This document shows, piece after piece, positions 1 to 7,900 of a stretch of 64,000 nt of DNA. Location of the stretch: assembly GCA_964434425.1 (NCBI GenBank), contig CAYSVH010000008.1, positions 47,227 through 111,226 of the forward strand. Reading direction: 5' to 3'. Positions within the stretch are counted from its first letter, which is position 1. Every line of letters starts with the position of its first letter. The DNA comes from CALMEC01 sp964434425 (GTDB taxonomy: Bacteria > Actinomycetota > Thermoleophilia > Miltoncostaeales > Miltoncostaeaceae). Below the pieces are notes generated by a model. The model did not search any database, had not been told where the DNA came from, and saw nothing but the letters and a program-made list of their open reading frames with translations. A program made the position numbers and the translations under genes.

Positions 1-1331
1 TCGATCTCCACCTCGTCCACGAGGTGACGTCCCCCCAGGCCTTCGAGGGGTTGCGGCTGGCCGGACGCCGACTGCGCCGGCCGGACCGCACGCTGGCCAC
101 CGTCGACCACAACGTGCCCACCGTCGGGCGCGACAAGCCGATCGAAGACCTCCTCTCGCGGCAGCAGGTCGAGACGCTCGAGAAGAACTGTGCCGAGTTC
201 GGCGTGCCGCTCTACTCGATCCGCAGCCCGCGTCAGGGCATCGTCCACGTGATCGGGCCGGAGCTGGGTGTGACCCAGCCGGGCATGACCATCGTGTGCG
301 GCGACAGCCACACCGCGACGCACGGCGCGTTCGGGGCGCTGGCGTTCGGCATCGGCACCAGTGAGGTCGAGCATGTACTCGCCACGCAGACCCTGCCGCA
401 GCCGAAACCCAAGACGATGCGCGTCACGATCGACGGCATGCCGGGTCTCGGCGTTGTCGCCAAGGACCTCATCCTCGGGACCATCGGGCACATCGGCGTC
501 GCCGGCGGCGTCGGCCACGTCATCGAGTACGCGGGTGACGCCATCCGCGCCCTGACGATGGAGGGCCGCATGACGGTCTGCAACATGACCATCGAGGGCG
601 GCGGCCGCGCGGGGATGATCGCGCCGGACGAGACGACCTTTGAGTACCTGGAGGGTCGCGTCGCCGCACCGAAGGACTTCGCCGCCGCGGTTGAGGGTTG
701 GAGGGAGCTTCCGACCGACGAGGGTGCGAAGTTCGACACCGAGGTGCACATCGACGCCGCCACGCTGGCGCCGCAGGTCACCTGGGGGACCACACCCGAG
801 ATGGTCGTCCCGGTCACCGGCCGGGTACCCACGCCGGACGAGTGGGGCGACCCCGAGAGCGCCCGCCGCGCCCTCGACTACATGGGCCTGAAGGGCGGAG
901 AGGCCATCGAGGACATCAACGTCGACGTGGTATTCCTGGGCTCGTGCACCAACGGTCGCATCGAGGACCTGCGTGCCGCCGCCAAGGTCGTCGAGGGGCA
1001 GAGGGTCGCCGGAAGCGTTCGCGCCATGGTCGTGCCCGGCTCGATGCAGGTGAAGGCACAGGCCGAGAAGGAGGGCCTGGACCGCATCTTCTCGGAGGCC
1101 GGATTCGAATGGCGTGACGCCGGGTGCTCCATGTGCCTGGGCATGAACCCGGACATCCTGGTGCCGGGCGAGCGATGCGCGTCCACCTCGAACCGCAACT
1201 TCGAGGGACGGCAGGGCAAGGACGGGCGCACCCACCTGGTGAGCCCGCAGATGGCGGCCGCGGCGGCGATCACGGGACACCTGGTCGACGTCCGGTCGAT
1301 GGACGTCGAACTCGCGGGGGTGGGCGCATGA
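1..1331 (+). CDS. leuC: 3-isopropylmalate dehydratase large subunit, 5' partial
   Basis: Large subunit of isopropylmalate isomerase, which converts 2- to 3-isopropylmalate in leucine synthesis. The reading frame is open from the first bases of the window and starts with the family's N-terminal region (HLVHEVTSPQAFEGL), so the true start lies upstream. Aconitase-type [4Fe-4S] ligands are visible in GSCTNGR and in DAGCSMCLGMNPD; CGDSHTATHGAFGALAFG is the conserved substrate-side segment. It overlaps leuD by ATGA, so the two subunits are translationally coupled. Identity is certain; only the N-terminus is missing. Confidence 0.97.
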   Translation, partial: DLHLVHEVTSPQAFEGLRLAGRRLRRPDRTLATVDHNVPTVGRDKPIEDLLSRQQVETLEKNCAEFGVPLYSIRSPRQGIVHVIGPELGVTQPGMTIVCGDSHTATHGAFGALAFGIGTSEVEHVLATQTLPQPKPKTMRVTIDGMPGLGVVAKDLILGTIGHIGVAGGVGHVIEYAGDAIRALTMEGRMTVCNMTIEGGGRAGMIAPDETTFEYLEGRVAAPKDFAAAVEGWRELPTDEGAKFDTEVHIDAATLAPQVTWGTTPEMVVPVTGRVPTPDEWGDPESARRALDYMGLKGGEAIEDINVDVVFLGSCTNGRIEDLRAAAKVVEGQRVAGSVRAMVVPGSMQVKAQAEKEGLDRIFSEAGFEWRDAGCSMCLGMNPDILVPGERCASTSNRNFEGRQGKDGRTHLVSPQMAAAAAITGHLVDVRSMDVELAGVGA

Positions 1332-1927
1332 ACCCGATCACCGTCATCACCGGGGCACTGGCCCCGCTGGACCGTGCGGACGTCGACACGGACCAGATCA
1401 TCCCGAAGCAGTTCCTGAAGCGCATCGAGCGCACGGGATTCGGGGAGTTCCTCTTCCACGACTGGCGCGGAACGGACGGCTTCCTCCTGGAGGAGCCCGC
1501 CTACATCGATGCACCGATCCTGGTCGCGGGTCGCAACTTCGGATGCGGTTCGTCGCGTGAGCACGCGCCGTGGGCGCTGGAGGACTTCGGCTACCGGGCG
1601 ATCATCGCGCCGTCGTTCGCCGACATCTTCCGCTCGAACTGCACGAAGGTCGGCATCCTGCCGGTCGTCCTGCCGGATGAGGACGTCCAGGCGCTCATCG
1701 CCGCTGCGCTCGCGAACCCCGGGGCCACCGGCACAGTCGACCTGGAACGCCAGGTCGTGGTGGGGCCGGACGGTTCCGAGTATCCGTTCGACATCGACGC
1801 GTCGATTCGTCACCGCCTTCTGAACGGGCTCGACGACATCGGCATCACCCTGTCGAAGGTCGAGGAGATCGACCGCTACGAGGCCGAGCGCGAGCGCGAG
1901 GGGCCGGTGACCACCGTCCTCGGATAG
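1328..1927 (+). CDS. leuD: 3-isopropylmalate dehydratase small subunit
   Basis: Small (swivel-domain) subunit that pairs with LeuC. It has 199 residues, the usual family length. Characteristic segments are DTDQIIPKQFLK near the N-terminus and GRNFGCGSSREHAPWAL at about residues 62-78. The ATG overlaps the leuC stop codon. A strong hairpin lies ten bases after the stop, so leuCD ends its transcript here. No fusion or truncation is seen. Confidence 0.97.
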   Translation: MNPITVITGALAPLDRADVDTDQIIPKQFLKRIERTGFGEFLFHDWRGTDGFLLEEPAYIDAPILVAGRNFGCGSSREHAPWALEDFGYRAIIAPSFADIFRSNCTKVGILPVVLPDEDVQALIAAALANPGATGTVDLERQVVVGPDGSEYPFDIDASIRHRLLNGLDDIGITLSKVEEIDRYEAEREREGPVTTVLG

Positions 1928-1937
1928 AGCCGTCACA

Positions 1938-1973
1938 TCGCGGGTGGGCGCATCCCGGTGCGCCCACCCGCGA
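1938..1973 (+). terminator. Terminator hairpin after leuCD
   Basis: A perfect 15-bp stem (TCGCGGGTGGGCGCA paired with its complement) encloses a 6-nt loop ten bases after the leuD stop. There is no T-run, as is common for GC-rich actinobacterial terminators. Confidence 0.8.
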
Positions 1974-2016
1974 CGCCGGGGACAGACGACCCACGAAGTG
2001 CGTGATTCCCACGGAC

Positions 2017-2022
2017 TACGAT
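2017..2022 (+). promoter_or_regulatory. -10 hexamer TACGAT of a leaderless promoter
   Basis: TACGAT ends exactly six bases before the ATG of the lipoprotein gene, which places the transcription start at or next to the start codon. The same spacing recurs at several other genes here. No convincing -35 is visible. Confidence 0.5.
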
Positions 2023-2028
2023 GCGTCC

Positions 2029-2490
2029 ATGAAGCGCTCACCACTGCTCGTCCTGTGCTGCTCCGCCCTCATCGCCGGCGTTCTGGCGGGCTGCGGCGGA
2101 TCGGACTCGGACACGACGACGGACGGGACGACGAGCGTCGTCCTCACCACCGAGACGGCCGTCTCCACCACTGGCACCGCACCGGTCGGAACCACGCCCT
2201 CGGCGCCGGCCGACCCGGGGTCGTCCGGACGGGGCGAGTCGCTGGCGGTCACCTTCCGTGCCGGCAGGGTCACCGGTGACACGAGCCCGTCCGTGAAGCG
2301 CGGGGACCGCGTGTCGATCTCCGTCACCTCGGACGTCGCGGACGAACTCCACCTCCACGGTTACGACATCGCACGTCCGCTGACGCCGGGACAGACGACG
2401 ACGTTCTCGTTCGTCGCGGACATCCCGGGGAAGTTCGAACTCGAGCTCCATCACAACCCGACCCGGCTTCTCACGCTGACCGTCACGTGA
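2029..2490 (+). CDS. Cupredoxin-like lipoprotein
   Basis: Predicted secreted lipoprotein of 153 residues. A basic n-region and hydrophobic core lead to a lipobox, LAGC, at about residues 20-23. A Thr/Ser-rich linker follows, then a beta-rich domain of about 85 residues. That domain contains DELHLHGYD and ends FELELHHNPTRLLTLTVT, the arrangement of cupredoxin-like domains in which His residues could bind copper. The chosen ATG leaves only the signal peptide ahead of the Cys and lies six bases after a -10 hexamer. The stop overlaps the GTG of the downstream membrane protein, so the two probably work together at the membrane. Metal binding is inferred, not shown. Confidence 0.7.
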   Translation: MKRSPLLVLCCSALIAGVLAGCGGSDSDTTTDGTTSVVLTTETAVSTTGTAPVGTTPSAPADPGSSGRGESLAVTFRAGRVTGDTSPSVKRGDRVSISVTSDVADELHLHGYDIARPLTPGQTTTFSFVADIPGKFELELHHNPTRLLTLTVT

Positions 2491-3860
2491 ACCGACGTCC
2501 ACGAGTGGCGATCGGCACGGCCGTCGTGCTGCTCGTCGGTGTGAGTTCCGCCTCCGCGCACGGCATTGGCGCGCGCGGCGACCTGCCGCTTCCCAAGGGG
2601 TTCTTCATCTGGGCCGCGGCACTCGCGGTCGTCCTGTCGTTCCTGATCGCCGCCATGAAGCAGCGGCCCTCGTTCGCCGACGGTTCCGAGCCGGGCGTTC
2701 GGCTGGGGCGGTGGACGGTCATCGTGCGATCACTGATCTCGCCGTTCCTTCGGTCGATCGGTCTGGTGGCGCTCGGCGTCGCGATTGCCGCCGGCTTCGG
2801 GGGGTCGCAGGTCACGAACGAGAACATCGCTCCGGTGCTGCTCTTCGTCGCCCTCTGGCTGGGCGCGGTGTGGGCGTCCGCGATCCTGGGCGACATCTGG
2901 CGGATGTTCAATCCCTGGGACACGCTGGCGATGTTCGGCAGCGGGCGTGTGGGAACCGCGCCCGAACCGGATCCCGATGACCGGTCGTTCACCTACTCGT
3001 ACTGGCCCGCGGCCATCGGCCTCGTCCTCTTCCAGTGGTACGAGCTCGCGCACCCCGATCCCGGCAGTCCCCGCAACGTGGCGATCGCGCTCTCGGTCTA
3101 CACCGTGGTGATCATGGGATGTGCGGCCAGGTACGGTCGCGTCTGGATCCAGACGGGCGAGGCCATCACGGTGCTGTGCCGGCTGGTGGCCGCGATGGCC
3201 CCGATCGGGCGCGACCGTGAGGGGCAGCTGCGGCTGCGGATGCCGTTCTCCGGCCTCGCATACGTCGAGAGCCGCCGCGGCCTGACGGCGGTCGTGCTGT
3301 CGGTTCTCGGTTCCACGACCTTCGACGGGATGTCCCGCAGCACGTGGTTCTCGGACATGGTCAACGGCATGGACCCCTGGGTCCGCTCGCTCGTGAGCAC
3401 GTTCTTCATGGCCATGTGCATCGCCGTGATGAGCGGGCTCTACCTCATCACGGTCCGGATCGTCGCACGGTGGGGTGGGGACACCACCGAGGGCATCGCG
3501 GATCGCTATGCACCCACGCTGATCCCGATCGCGCTGGCCTACTCGGTGGCGCACTACTTCTCGCTGCTGGTGTTCGAGGGGCAGCGCCTCGGGTACCTGG
3601 TGTCCGACCCCGCCGGTCAGGGATGGAACATCTTCGGGACGTCGGACTCCGGGATCGACTACACCGTGATCTCGACGGGGGCGATCGCCCTGGTGCAGAC
3701 GGCCGCGATCATCGTCGGCCATGTCGCGAGCGTCCTCCTGGCGCATGAGCGCGCCCTGATCGACGTGGGGCCGAAGCGAGCCGCACTTTCGCAGGTGCCG
3801 ATGCTCATCCTGATGATCGTCTTCACCATCACGGGTCTGACGCTGCTCCTGGCGGCCTGA
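2487..3860 (+). CDS. Polytopic membrane protein, resembles proteins annotated as fenitrothion hydrolase
   Basis: A 457-residue integral membrane protein. An N-terminal signal-like segment ends ASAHG and is followed by DLPLPKGFFIWAAALAVV. About ten further hydrophobic segments follow, with a conserved-looking NPWDTLA motif after the fourth. From memory, actinobacterial proteins with this start (AHG...DLP.P..LF.WAA) are often annotated as fenitrothion hydrolase, a label of doubtful meaning here. The GTG start overlaps the stop of the cupredoxin-like lipoprotein, suggesting a two-gene unit, possibly for copper or respiratory-enzyme handling. The physiological function is unknown. Confidence 0.6.
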   Translation: MNRRPRVAIGTAVVLLVGVSSASAHGIGARGDLPLPKGFFIWAAALAVVLSFLIAAMKQRPSFADGSEPGVRLGRWTVIVRSLISPFLRSIGLVALGVAIAAGFGGSQVTNENIAPVLLFVALWLGAVWASAILGDIWRMFNPWDTLAMFGSGRVGTAPEPDPDDRSFTYSYWPAAIGLVLFQWYELAHPDPGSPRNVAIALSVYTVVIMGCAARYGRVWIQTGEAITVLCRLVAAMAPIGRDREGQLRLRMPFSGLAYVESRRGLTAVVLSVLGSTTFDGMSRSTWFSDMVNGMDPWVRSLVSTFFMAMCIAVMSGLYLITVRIVARWGGDTTEGIADRYAPTLIPIALAYSVAHYFSLLVFEGQRLGYLVSDPAGQGWNIFGTSDSGIDYTVISTGAIALVQTAAIIVGHVASVLLAHERALIDVGPKRAALSQVPMLILMIVFTITGLTLLLAA

Positions 3861-3929
3861 ACGGGTCGCACGGGGCGGAGGCTCTCGCTCCCCGCCGGCG
3901 CGCGTCGCGGACCGGGTGAGACGGGGGTC

Positions 3930-3960
3930 CGTCGGTGTTGCGTCACGGCGCACACCGACG
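3930..3960. terminator. Hairpin between convergent genes
   Basis: A 9-bp perfect stem, CGTCGGTGT with ACACCGACG, has a 13-nt loop. It lies between the convergent membrane-protein and VOC genes and could serve both strands. Confidence 0.55.
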
Positions 3961-3969
3961 AAGCGGGGT

Positions 3970-4350
3970 TCAGGCCGCGGAGTGCGCCGGAGGGGCGTAG
4001 CGGCAGTGGAGCATCAGGTCGTTGCCGTCGGGGTCGGTGAAGAGGGCCATGTGACACACGCCGGTGTCGAGCGTGTCGGCCACGAAGGTGACGCCCTTCG
4101 CCTCCAGATCGGCCCGTGCGGTCGCGACGTCGTCGACGTGGAGCGCGATGTGACCGTTCTTCTGGGGCGTGAACGGCATCCCGAGGGCCTCGGGCTCCCA
4201 GATGCCGAAGCAGGTGTCGCCGACCCAGAACTCGTAGTCCGAGGAGGGATCGGGACGAAGTCCGAGGGTCTCGACGTAGAACTCTCTCGATCGGGCGGGG
4301 TCCTGAGTCGGTACCGCGACGAAGTCGACCTTCGAGATCGTGGCCGTCAT
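3970..4350 (-). CDS. VOC (glyoxalase/bleomycin-resistance fold) family protein
   Basis: A 126-residue single-domain protein of the vicinal-oxygen-chelate superfamily. The N-terminal half begins ISKVDFVAVPTQDPARSREFY, typical of the first beta-alpha-beta-beta-beta module, and GHIALHVDDVATARADLEAKG opens the second. Metal-ligand candidates are Asp9 or a neighbour, the His of GHIALHV and a late acidic residue. The substrate cannot be told from sequence; the fold covers lactoylglutathione lyases, dioxygenases and resistance proteins. It stands alone, with a TATGAT -10-like hexamer about 40 bases upstream on the minus strand. Confidence 0.8.
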   Translation of the reverse strand: MTATISKVDFVAVPTQDPARSREFYVETLGLRPDPSSDYEFWVGDTCFGIWEPEALGMPFTPQKNGHIALHVDDVATARADLEAKGVTFVADTLDTGVCHMALFTDPDGNDLMLHCRYAPPAHSAA

Positions 4351-4447
4351 CGGGTGTCCTTTCGCTGTGTGGCGAACGTGTGTTCGGTCATCATAGTGAC
4401 CGGGCCCGATGATCGGTAGCGAGGTTCTGGCGGTCCGTGAGGACGAT

Positions 4448-4492
4448 ATGGCGGGCTTTCGGTGCTCCGCGTCGTGGATCCGCGCCCGCCAT
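4448..4492 (-). terminator. Hairpin next to the stop of the small hypothetical gene
   Basis: ATGGCGGGC pairs perfectly with GCCCGCCAT around a 27-nt loop, three bases beyond the minus-strand stop codon at 4496. Confidence 0.55.
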
Positions 4493-4495
4493 GGG

Positions 4496-4798
4496 TCAGG
4501 TCAGACCCTGACGTGCCTCGCGCACGAGCATGACGGCCTCGGGGAAGAGCACGCGGATGGCGTCGCGCACCTGCGTCGCCTGCTCCTCCGGCTGACCGGC
4601 CAGGTCGAGGCGCTGGATGCACGCCACCGTCATCTGCACCGCGAGGTTGATGGCGTTGTCCGCCCAGGCGACCTTCTGGGCGCCCTGCATCTGCTCCATC
4701 ATGTCGCGAAGGCCGCGCTGGAGATCATCGGGGTCTCCGAACATGCCGCCGAATGGGAATCCACCCTCGTCCACGCTGTCATCCTTCGTTTCGTTCAT
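4496..4798 (-). CDS. Small hypothetical protein
   Basis: A 100-residue soluble protein that I do not recognise. A Gly/Phe-rich acidic N-terminus (about residues 9-20, GGFPFGGMFGDPDD) precedes a mostly helical remainder containing LRDMMEQMQGAQKVAWADN and a C-terminal helix ending VREARQGLT. The ATG is preceded by a CTGGGGGTCC stretch that can act as ribosome-binding site. The reading frame extends further upstream without plausible coding content. A hairpin follows the stop directly. No function can be assigned. Confidence 0.6.
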   Translation of the reverse strand: MNETKDDSVDEGGFPFGGMFGDPDDLQRGLRDMMEQMQGAQKVAWADNAINLAVQMTVACIQRLDLAGQPEEQATQVRDAIRVLFPEAVMLVREARQGLT

Positions 4799-4973
4799 CG
4801 GACCCCCAGAGGGTAGCCGAGTCGGAGGTGGGTTCGTCGGGCGAACGGTGGTCGCGTACCCTCGCCCGATCGATGTCGGAAGCGACGGGAATCGTGCGAC
4901 GGACCTCGGGGCGATGCGCACGCGGAAGCAGAGCACCGGTGGGCACGGGTCGGTGTGAAGCCTCGGGCGGCGG

Positions 4974-5006
4974 GTGATGGCACGACGCACGACGCCGTGC
5001 CATCAC
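4974..5006 (-). terminator. Terminator of the alcohol dehydrogenase gene
   Basis: An 11-bp perfect stem, GTGATGGCACG with CGTGCCATCAC, and an 11-nt loop lie just beyond the minus-strand stop at 5018. Confidence 0.75.
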
Positions 5007-5017
5007 GTTTCGCCGGG

Positions 5018-6076
5018 TCAGTATGTGATCAGCGGCTTGATGATCCCGTCGGCCTTCGTCTTCATCAACTCGAAGGCGCGCTCGGAGTCGTCGATCGACA
5101 TGGTGTGCGTGGTCATGGGTGTCGGATCGATCTTCCCGGTCTCGAGGAGACGCAGGATCCGTCCCATCCGCTCGTTGCCGCCGGGGCAGAGGGCCGTATT
5201 GATCGACTTGTCGCCCATGCCCAGGACGAAACCGTCCAGCGGGATGGTGAGCGTCGGACCGGACTCGCCGTGGTACCCGACGTTCGAGATCGTGCCGCCG
5301 GGCTTGGTGGCCTGGATGCAGTTCTCGAACGTCACCTGGAGGCCGAGGGCCTCGACGGCGGAGTCGGCGCCTCCTCCGGTCGCCTCGACGACCGTCTCGA
5401 CGATATCGCCGTCCGCGGGATCGAGCGTGATGTCCGCTCCGAAGTGCGTCGAGAGCTCGCGACGCGCCGGCACGCCGTCCACGGTGATGATGAGGCCTGC
5501 GCCGAGCAGCTTGGCGCCGATCGTGGCCGACAGGCCGACGGCACCCTGAGCGAAGATCACGACGGATCCGCCGAGTGGGATCTTCGCGTTCTCGGCGCCG
5601 GCGAACCCGGTGGTGAGCATGTCGCAGCAGTAGACGGCCTTCTCGTCCGGGATCGCGTCCGGGATCTTCGCCAGGTTGAAGTCGGCGTCGTTGACGAAGA
5701 AGTACTCGGACAGGTTGCCGTCCCGCTGAGCCGTGTAGCGGTATCCGCCGAGCGGCCCGCCACACTGCGACGAGAACCCGCGTTGGCAGGCCGAACAGGT
5801 GCCGTCGGGCGTCACCGCACATACGACCACGCGGTCTCCCACCTGTGCGGAGGTGACGCCCTCACCGACCTCGTGGACGACGCCGACGCTCTCATGACCG
5901 AGCAGACGGCCGTCCGGGATTCCGAGGAGTCCCGCGACGGTGTGGACGTCGGATGTGCAGAGGAGGGAGGCGGTTGTGCGGACGATCGCCTCTCCCGGCC
6001 CGGCACGCGGGATCTCGCGCTCGACCATGCCGACCCGGCCGATCCCGAGCATGCAGAGGCCCTTCATCGTGGCCAT
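5018..6076 (-). CDS. Zinc-dependent secondary alcohol dehydrogenase family protein
   Basis: Medium-chain dehydrogenase of 352 residues that oxidises or reduces secondary alcohols and ketones. It resembles the Thermoanaerobacter/Clostridium secondary alcohol dehydrogenases from the first residues (MKGLCMLGIGRVG). Catalytic zinc ligands correspond to the Cys of LLCTSDVHT, the His of GHESVG and the Asp of CDMLTTGF. These enzymes lack the four-Cys structural zinc site, as seen here. The nucleotide-binding turn is AQGAVG. The end of the next strand reads TVDGVPARR, where an acidic residue suggests NAD(H) rather than the NADP(H) of the classical enzymes. An AAAGGA ribosome site precedes the ATG. 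Confidence 0.88.
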   Translation of the reverse strand: MATMKGLCMLGIGRVGMVEREIPRAGPGEAIVRTTASLLCTSDVHTVAGLLGIPDGRLLGHESVGVVHEVGEGVTSAQVGDRVVVCAVTPDGTCSACQRGFSSQCGGPLGGYRYTAQRDGNLSEYFFVNDADFNLAKIPDAIPDEKAVYCCDMLTTGFAGAENAKIPLGGSVVIFAQGAVGLSATIGAKLLGAGLIITVDGVPARRELSTHFGADITLDPADGDIVETVVEATGGGADSAVEALGLQVTFENCIQATKPGGTISNVGYHGESGPTLTIPLDGFVLGMGDKSINTALCPGGNERMGRILRLLETGKIDPTPMTTHTMSIDDSERAFELMKTKADGIIKPLITY

Positions 6077-6479
6077 GACGATCCTTTCGGATAGATTCTT
6101 GAGGTGTCCGGAAACGGAGCCGACCGGCGATGCGGCCGGATTTGTTCCGCCGTCCGACCGACGCTACGGTGGCTCGCGGGCCGCCGCAACCGCGGCGGTG
6201 CGTTTTCGCCGGGGTATCGCCCTTTCGGGTGATGCGGCGCACCGCGCCCACCCATCGGGGAGGCCACGAACGCGGATGCCGGTGGCTCCGCGGCACGACG
6301 TCACTCGTGCCGCCCATCTCGGGTTCGCCGGGCCGCGCAGTGGGGTTGTGGTGGGCGTGTTCGACGACCGGCCGTGGAGGTGACGAGGCGACGGTCCCGG
6401 CTTCGCGGGAGGGGCGGTTCGCATCCGCGCGCGAGTGGTAGCCTTACGCGCGTCCACCACCGGAGGGAAGCTCGACACC
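6077..6479. other. Intergenic region, no gene seen
   Basis: About 400 bases separate the divergent dehydrogenase and small membrane protein genes. A TAGCCT hexamer at about 6439-6444 is a candidate -10 for the downstream gene, followed by a GGAGGG ribosome site. I see no reading frame with protein-like composition and no tRNA. Confidence 0.5.
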
Positions 6480-6758
6480 ATGGCGCACGGCTCGTCTCAA
6501 CCGAAGAACCTGTCGATCACCTGGCCGTTCACGTTCGCGGCCCTCGTCGCGGTGTTCTCACTGGTGTGGTTCTGCCTCGGTTTCGCGATCCACGACCGCA
6601 AGCCGATCGACGACAGCTATGAGGTTTCGGGCCCCGTCGAGCTGAAGTGGCACTACGAGATCTTCCAGTACGGCCTCTACGCCGCGCTTCTCATCTGCAT
6701 CGGCGGATACGTCTTCAACCACCTCCGGGCGAAGAAGCGCATCGCGGCTGAGGCGTAG
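6480..6758 (+). CDS. Small two-helix membrane protein
   Basis: A 92-residue membrane protein with no function I can name. It has two hydrophobic segments, roughly residues 15-35 (FTFAALVAVFSLVWFCLGFA) and 61-78 (FQYGLYAALLICIGGYVF), joined by an acidic loop. The C-terminus is basic. The ATG follows GGAGGG at good spacing; an in-frame ATG 45 bases upstream has no ribosome site. A family A palindromic repeat begins 15 bases after the stop. Confidence 0.65.
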   Translation: MAHGSSQPKNLSITWPFTFAALVAVFSLVWFCLGFAIHDRKPIDDSYEVSGPVELKWHYEIFQYGLYAALLICIGGYVFNHLRAKKRIAAEA

Positions 6759-6772
6759 ATGGTCGGTTCCGT

Positions 6773-6937
6773 CTAGTGTCCCGCGTCAGAGCTTCGTGGT
6801 CGTTTGCCGGCTGCATCTCATCGCGAGGCGGTGTCCTCGACCGCCAAGAGATTCCCGATATTCCGGCGGTCTGCGTCCGTGCCTCGCCGGAGATTCGCTC
6901 GGCAAACACCAAACGAACCTCCGACGCGGGACACTAG
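6773..6937 (+). repeat. Family A palindromic repeat, copy 1
   Basis: A 165-bp element bounded by CTAG on both sides. It starts CTAGTGTCCCGCGTC and ends with the exact reverse complement. The whole element is an imperfect palindrome whose arms are about 73 nt. Two further copies in the same orientation lie at 11809 and 59912, about 85-90% identical by eye. The right end is nine bases before the yqgE start codon. Confidence 0.9.
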
Positions 6938-6945
6938 CCGTCGGG

Positions 6946-7512
6946 ATGGATACCGCTCCCCGATGGCGGAAGGGGCGGCTTCTGGTCGCGTCGCCGTCCT
7001 TGACCGACCCCAACTTCCGGCGGTCCGTCGTGCTCCTTCTCGAGCACTCGGAGAACGGCGCCCTGGGGGTCATCCTCAACCGGCCCACGGACACCCCCAC
7101 CCGTGAGGCGCTGCCCGGACGTCTGACCGGCCCCCTGCCGGACGACGCCGTGGTGCATGAGGGCGGGCCGTGTGAGCCGGGATCCGTGTTGCTCCTCGGT
7201 GAGTTCCGCGATGCGGGCGCGCATCTGGGGGGAACCCCGGTGATCGGAGCGCTCCGGGTGGTCGAGCCCGATGCCGACCTCCGGAACATTGAGGACCAGG
7301 TGCTGGGTCTGCGCGCGTTCGGTGGCTACGCCGGCTGGGGCGGCGGGCAGCTGGAGGGCGAGATCGCCGACGACGGCTGGATCGACGCGGAGTGTCTGCC
7401 GGATGACGTCTTCTGCGACGACCCCGAGGGGCTCTGGAGCACGGTGCTCGAGCGCAAGGGCGGCAACTACCGCCTCGTCGCCCGCATGCCGCTCGATCCC
7501 TCATTGAACTGA
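6946..7512 (+). CDS. YqgE/AlgH family protein (UPF0301)
   Basis: Member of the widely conserved YqgE/AlgH family, whose biochemical role is unknown. It has 188 residues, the family norm. The N-terminus RWRKGRLLVASPSLTDPNF and the LEHSENGALGVILNRP segment are diagnostic, as is FGGYAGWGGGQLEGEI toward the C-terminus. The reading frame continues upstream through repeat copy 1, but family similarity begins only at this ATG, so the in-frame upstream GTG is not used. The start is nine bases from the repeat end, so any 5' leader is short or made of repeat sequence. Confidence 0.9.
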   Translation: MDTAPRWRKGRLLVASPSLTDPNFRRSVVLLLEHSENGALGVILNRPTDTPTREALPGRLTGPLPDDAVVHEGGPCEPGSVLLLGEFRDAGAHLGGTPVIGALRVVEPDADLRNIEDQVLGLRAFGGYAGWGGGQLEGEIADDGWIDAECLPDDVFCDDPEGLWSTVLERKGGNYRLVARMPLDPSLN

Positions 7513-7689
7513 CGACGTCTGAGTCACCGTCCGGCCCGCGGACGCGCGCGCTACCGGTGGGCCTCCCCGGGCTCGCGGTGAGGGGCCGGATCCGGCCGAC
7601 GAGGCGGAACGCGGTGTGACGGCCGGTCGACGTCGGGTTCGCGTGCGGGTGCGGGCATCATCCGAATCGGTTCGCCGATGACCTCGTGC

Positions 7690-7723
7690 GGGGGCGCCGG
7701 ACACTCCTTGTGTGTGCGCCCCC
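7690..7723 (+). terminator. Hairpin downstream of yqgE
   Basis: GGGGGCGC pairs with GCGCCCCC, and a further ACAC/GTGT pairing closes toward a small loop. It lies about 180 bases after the yqgE stop. The 7513-7900 stretch otherwise holds only the amt terminator; I see no gene in it. Confidence 0.5.
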
Positions 7724-7841
7724 GACAGTACGAATCGGACGTCCTTCGTGTGGACGCTCAGCAGTGAAGCTCGGTGCGACGCATGTTCGGGCTCCGTCAC
7801 GACGTCGCGGATGACCGGGATTCGACGGTGGCCCGACGTGT

Positions 7842-7869
7842 GAAGGGCCCCTCCGAGGAGGGGCCCTTC
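7842..7869 (-). terminator. Terminator of amt
   Basis: A 12-bp perfect stem, GAAGGGCCCCTC with its complement, and a 4-nt loop lie about 30 bases beyond the minus-strand stop of the ammonium transporter gene. Confidence 0.75.
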
Positions 7870-7900
7870 ATGTACCGCGTCTCGGAGATGTTGAGAGTGT

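Noticed and set aside
2000..2013. Family B arm (GTGATTCCCACGG) upstream of the lipoprotein gene
   Set aside because: A single short match with no partner arm; it may be chance or part of the promoter.
6077..6480. CRISPR array or direct-repeat array
   Set aside because: No regularly spaced repeats here or anywhere else in the window.
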